The notes under the pieces: generated by a model
Databases searched by the model: none
What the model was told of the DNA's origin: nothing
Seen by the model: the letters and a program-made list of their open reading frames with translations, nothing else
Origin: JBDTVS01 sp040007095
GTDB taxonomy: Bacteria > Acidobacteriota > Vicinamibacteria > Vicinamibacterales > CAVVIG01
NCBI GenBank assembly: GCA_040007095.1
Contig: JBDTVS010000230.1
Location: 1-32,936 of the forward strand
DNA length: 32,936 nt
Direction of reading: 5' to 3'
Program-made: the position numbers and the translations under genes
Shown: one piece after another, positions 30,739-32,936 of the stretch
Position numbering within the stretch: the first letter of the stretch is position 1
Layout: each line of letters begins with the position of its first letter

Positions 30739-32598
30739 TCACTTGCCGTCGACCGAGAAGGCGAGCAGGACGTTGCCCGGCATCCCTCCGGCGCGGGCAT
30801 AGCCGGAACTGACGAAGAGCATCCCGCCGGCGATCGCCGGACCCGGGCCGTCGAATGAGCCGCCCCGGGCGGGCACGTCGTTCACGGTCTGGTACGCACC
30901 GACGCTGTCGAAGTCCCACAGAATCGCGCCGTTGGTGGTGGAGTAGGCGCGCAGGTGGCCGTCGACGGACCCTGAAAACACGACCCCTGGAATGGCGCTG
31001 ACGGCCGCCGACTGCGCGGGACTGCAGCGCGGGCGTTGACCGCAGACCGGCGGCGGCGCCGACCACATCCGCTCACCGGTATCGAGACGAAAAGCGAACA
31101 AACCGCCGCCACGCGCCGGGTCCGCGTTGGTGCCGAGGCTGTTCGGAATCGCCGTCCGCACGATATCCGACAGCGCCACGTAGACATTCGAGGAATCGGC
31201 CGCCGAGCCCCATTGCACGCCGCCGAGCGTACCGCCGCTGCCGACCCGTTCCTGCCACAGAATCCTGCCCTGTTCGTCCGGATCGAGCGCGTGGACTACG
31301 CCCGATTTCTGTCCGGCGACCAGCGCTCGCCGGCCGTTCGAGAGCGTCACCAGGATCGGCGGCGACGAGAAGTCGAAATCGGGCGCGCTGACATCGGGAC
31401 AGTTGGTCTTGTCCGGCAGCCGGCATGCGGTGTTCCAGGCGTCGCCGGCCGTCATCTGGCGCGCCCAGAGAATCTTCCCCGTGTCGAGATCCATGGCGAC
31501 AAACGAGTCGCTCATGTTCGAGGCCGGGGCGCTGTAGTTGTCGCCGGTGGTGGCATACAGCGCGTTGCGCCGGACGTCGATCGCCGGGCTGCTCCAGACA
31601 CCCGCACCGGACGGTCCCCATAGTTGCGTGCCGACGGCGTTCTTTCTTGTCGGGCGCGCTTCTTCGGCGATGGTGTACGTCTTCCAGATCAGCTTGCCGG
31701 TCGCCGCTTCCAACGCCGAGACGCTTCCCCGAAAGCGGCAGCACTGGTAGTTGGACGGAGCGCCGCCGGTCTCTTCGGCCGAGGCCACGGGCACGTACAG
31801 CCGCCCGGCGTGAAACACCGGCGAGCCGACGATTCGCGCGAGTGGATGCGCGTCGGCTTTCACCCTCCAGATCGACGTGCCGGTGGCAGCGTTGACGGCG
31901 TAGACGTTGCCGCTCAAGTCCCCGAAGAACGCGGCCTCAGTGGATCCGGCGCCGGTGCCGATCTGACCGATCGTGACCGCTGCGCGCACCGCGCCGGCCG
32001 CTTGCACGAACCAGTGAATACAGCCCGTCTCGACGCTGAGCGAATACACCTTGCCGCCCTGGCTGCCGACGAACACGCGGCCGCCGACGATGGTGGGCTG
32101 CGCATTGGCGTCGAGATCGCCGGGAAAGCCGAAGCTCCATTTCACCTTGAGACGGGGAACATCCGCTGCCGAAAGTCCCGCCGCTGTCCGATCCTGGAAG
32201 CGGGTGTTGGAGGTGTTGTCGCCCCAGCCGTTCCACAGTGGTCCGCTGCCCGGGTCGAATGCACTGCCCGCGCTGCACATCGACTGCGGCGCGGGCGTCA
32301 TGTCCACATCCTTTTTCGACAGCGATTTGCCCGTGACGAACTGCGCGATGGCTCGTCGTTCGGCGGCGGAGCTGCGGCTCGCCATCGAAATCATGGCGCC
32401 GCTCTCGAGCGCTGCCAGCACACGCTCTGCGGTCATCCCCCGCAGCGCCTCGCGACTGGGCGCCCGATCGACGCCGGCATCGTGACACGCCGCGCAGTTC
32501 TGCGCGTACGCGGCGGCGCCGTCTTGAGCTGATGCCGAGACGACCGCGATGAGGATCGCGACCAGGCTGCTCGCCGTACGAATGATCCGGCGTCTCAT
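30739..32598 (-). CDS. Cytochrome c/PQQ-propeller dehydrogenase-like protein
   Basis: This is 619 residues from ATG 32598. The signal peptide is 'IIRTASSLVAILIAVVSASAQ'. A haem c site, C35-A-A-C38-H39, with 'GAMISMAS' as a possible axial Met region, is followed (from about 120) by a multi-blade PQQ propeller: 'WNGWGDNTSNTRFQ', 'GRVFVGSQGGKVYSLSVETGCIHW', 'SGNVYAVNAATGTSIWRVK', 'GAGVWSSPAIDVRRNALYATTGDNY', 'SSNVYVALSDI' and 'GHLRAYSTTNGAILWDFDS'. This haem-first layout is that of polyvinyl alcohol dehydrogenase-type quinohaemoproteins, which oxidise secondary alcohols in the periplasm and pass electrons to the haem. The true substrate cannot be told; many homologues are not PVA users. It is a single gene. 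Confidence 0.85.
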   Translation of the reverse strand: MRRRIIRTASSLVAILIAVVSASAQDGAAAYAQNCAACHDAGVDRAPSREALRGMTAERVLAALESGAMISMASRSSAAERRAIAQFVTGKSLSKKDVDMTPAPQSMCSAGSAFDPGSGPLWNGWGDNTSNTRFQDRTAAGLSAADVPRLKVKWSFGFPGDLDANAQPTIVGGRVFVGSQGGKVYSLSVETGCIHWFVQAAGAVRAAVTIGQIGTGAGSTEAAFFGDLSGNVYAVNAATGTSIWRVKADAHPLARIVGSPVFHAGRLYVPVASAEETGGAPSNYQCCRFRGSVSALEAATGKLIWKTYTIAEEARPTRKNAVGTQLWGPSGAGVWSSPAIDVRRNALYATTGDNYSAPASNMSDSFVAMDLDTGKILWARQMTAGDAWNTACRLPDKTNCPDVSAPDFDFSSPPILVTLSNGRRALVAGQKSGVVHALDPDEQGRILWQERVGSGGTLGGVQWGSAADSSNVYVALSDIVRTAIPNSLGTNADPARGGGLFAFRLDTGERMWSAPPPVCGQRPRCSPAQSAAVSAIPGVVFSGSVDGHLRAYSTTNGAILWDFDSVGAYQTVNDVPARGGSFDGPGPAIAGGMLFVSSGYARAGGMPGNVLLAFSVDGK

Positions 32599-32936
32599 GG
32601 ATGAACCCCCTCGAACAGCCAGTATCCACGGCTTGCAGGAAGTAACGCCTCGACGCGCGTGCGATCCGGCGACCGCAAACTCGGATTCGGGTCAGTCTAC
32701 ACCCGAGCCCATGCGCTCGGTTCAAACCTAGTGTCCCGAGTCCGAAGTTCGTTGCCAAAGTCCTGGGCGCGGCGCCCGGATCGCAAGGCGCGACGAGCGC
32801 GCATATTGGGCATATGTAAGCGAGGAGTAACGCCGCGAGGCGGGATGCCCCGCCCTGGAATTTGGTGACGAACTTCGGATTCGGGACACTAGCCTGGATT
32901 CCCACGCCCGTTTTGCGTACTAACAAATTGGCTATT
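32599..32936. other. Intergenic region with a palindromic repeat copy
   Basis: This is the upstream region of the cytochrome/PQQ gene. Apart from the repeat (32728-32892) and the palindrome 'gggtcagtctacaccc' (32689-32704), I see no gene. The window ends 44 bases after the repeat. Confidence 0.5.
32728..32892 (+). mobile_element. Palindromic MITE-like repeat with clear terminal inverted repeats
   Basis: This 165-bp copy has ends 'ctagtgtcccgagtccgaag' and, on the other strand, 'ctagtgtcccgaatccgaag'. These are terminal inverted repeats of more than 30 bases with few mismatches, continuing as 'ttcgttgccaaag' against 'ttcgtcaccaaat'. The centre ('aaggcgcgacgagcgcgcat' and onward through 'atgtaagcgaggagtaacgc') matches the copies at 5258 and 16412, while the arms do not. 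There is no coding capacity. Confidence 0.8.

Overview
The window is high-GC bacterial chromosome, about 33 kb, with no phage, plasmid, rRNA or tRNA signature that I could see. The gene content suggests an Acidobacteriota genome, most likely a Vicinamibacteria-like soil lineage. The pointers are a TonB-dependent receptor with an N-terminal carboxypeptidase-regulatory domain, several secreted proteins of a family carrying 'RPDLxGxW', 'GDTLVV' and 'VDDP' motifs, a DUF6152-like protein, secreted PQQ and copper/haem oxidoreductases, and an ECF sigma factor with a TPR tail beside a YCII protein. The taxonomic call is inference from gene style, not from a marker gene.

Layout. 1-1552: end of a palindromic repeat, then a DUF6152-like protein and a secreted 'PDLSGHW' protein. 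1662-5239: a J-domain coiled-coil protein (-), an AI-2E family permease (+) and a secreted beta-propeller (-). 5258-5421: a full copy of the palindromic repeat. 5692-9347: a TRAP substrate-binding protein coupled to a metallo-beta-lactamase-fold (MBL) hydrolase (-), then a divergent second secreted MBL hydrolase (+). 9476-12258: a cNMP/CBS/DUF294 regulator overlapping a DnaQ-type exonuclease (-), and a divergent leftover of a TPR protein. 12534-16337: a CsgG-like lipoprotein-type gene (+), convergent with a three-gene operon (-) of an MBL-fold protein and two secreted paralogues. 16412-16570: a repeat copy, then the large TonB receptor (+). 19953-22879: YCII protein, ECF sigma factor, VOC-protein remnant and an NAD(P)-dependent oxidoreductase (all -). 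23101-25749: quinone-oxidoreductase-like MDR protein and a haem c/copper monooxygenase-like protein (+). 25927-29212: a patatin-like phospholipase downstream of a large three-part protein (2-deoxyribosyltransferase/TIR-like, TPR, SLOG-like) on the minus strand. 29634-30629: a fourth secreted paralogue (+). 30739-32598: a cytochrome c/PQQ propeller protein (-). 32728-32892: the last repeat copy.

Most genes look like an oligotroph's envelope and periplasm: export signals are common and the enzymes are oxidoreductases, hydrolases and uptake proteins. The part that looks least like housekeeping is the patatin plus nucleotide-sensor-like pair at 25927-29212, which has the shape of a membrane-attacking defence or signalling system. 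Between genes there are two kinds of structured repeat: a roughly 160-bp imperfect palindrome whose arms differ from copy to copy yet stay self-complementary, and at least nine tracts of a 9-bp-period repeat. Two gene remnants (a VOC C-terminus and a TPR C-terminus) record past deletions.
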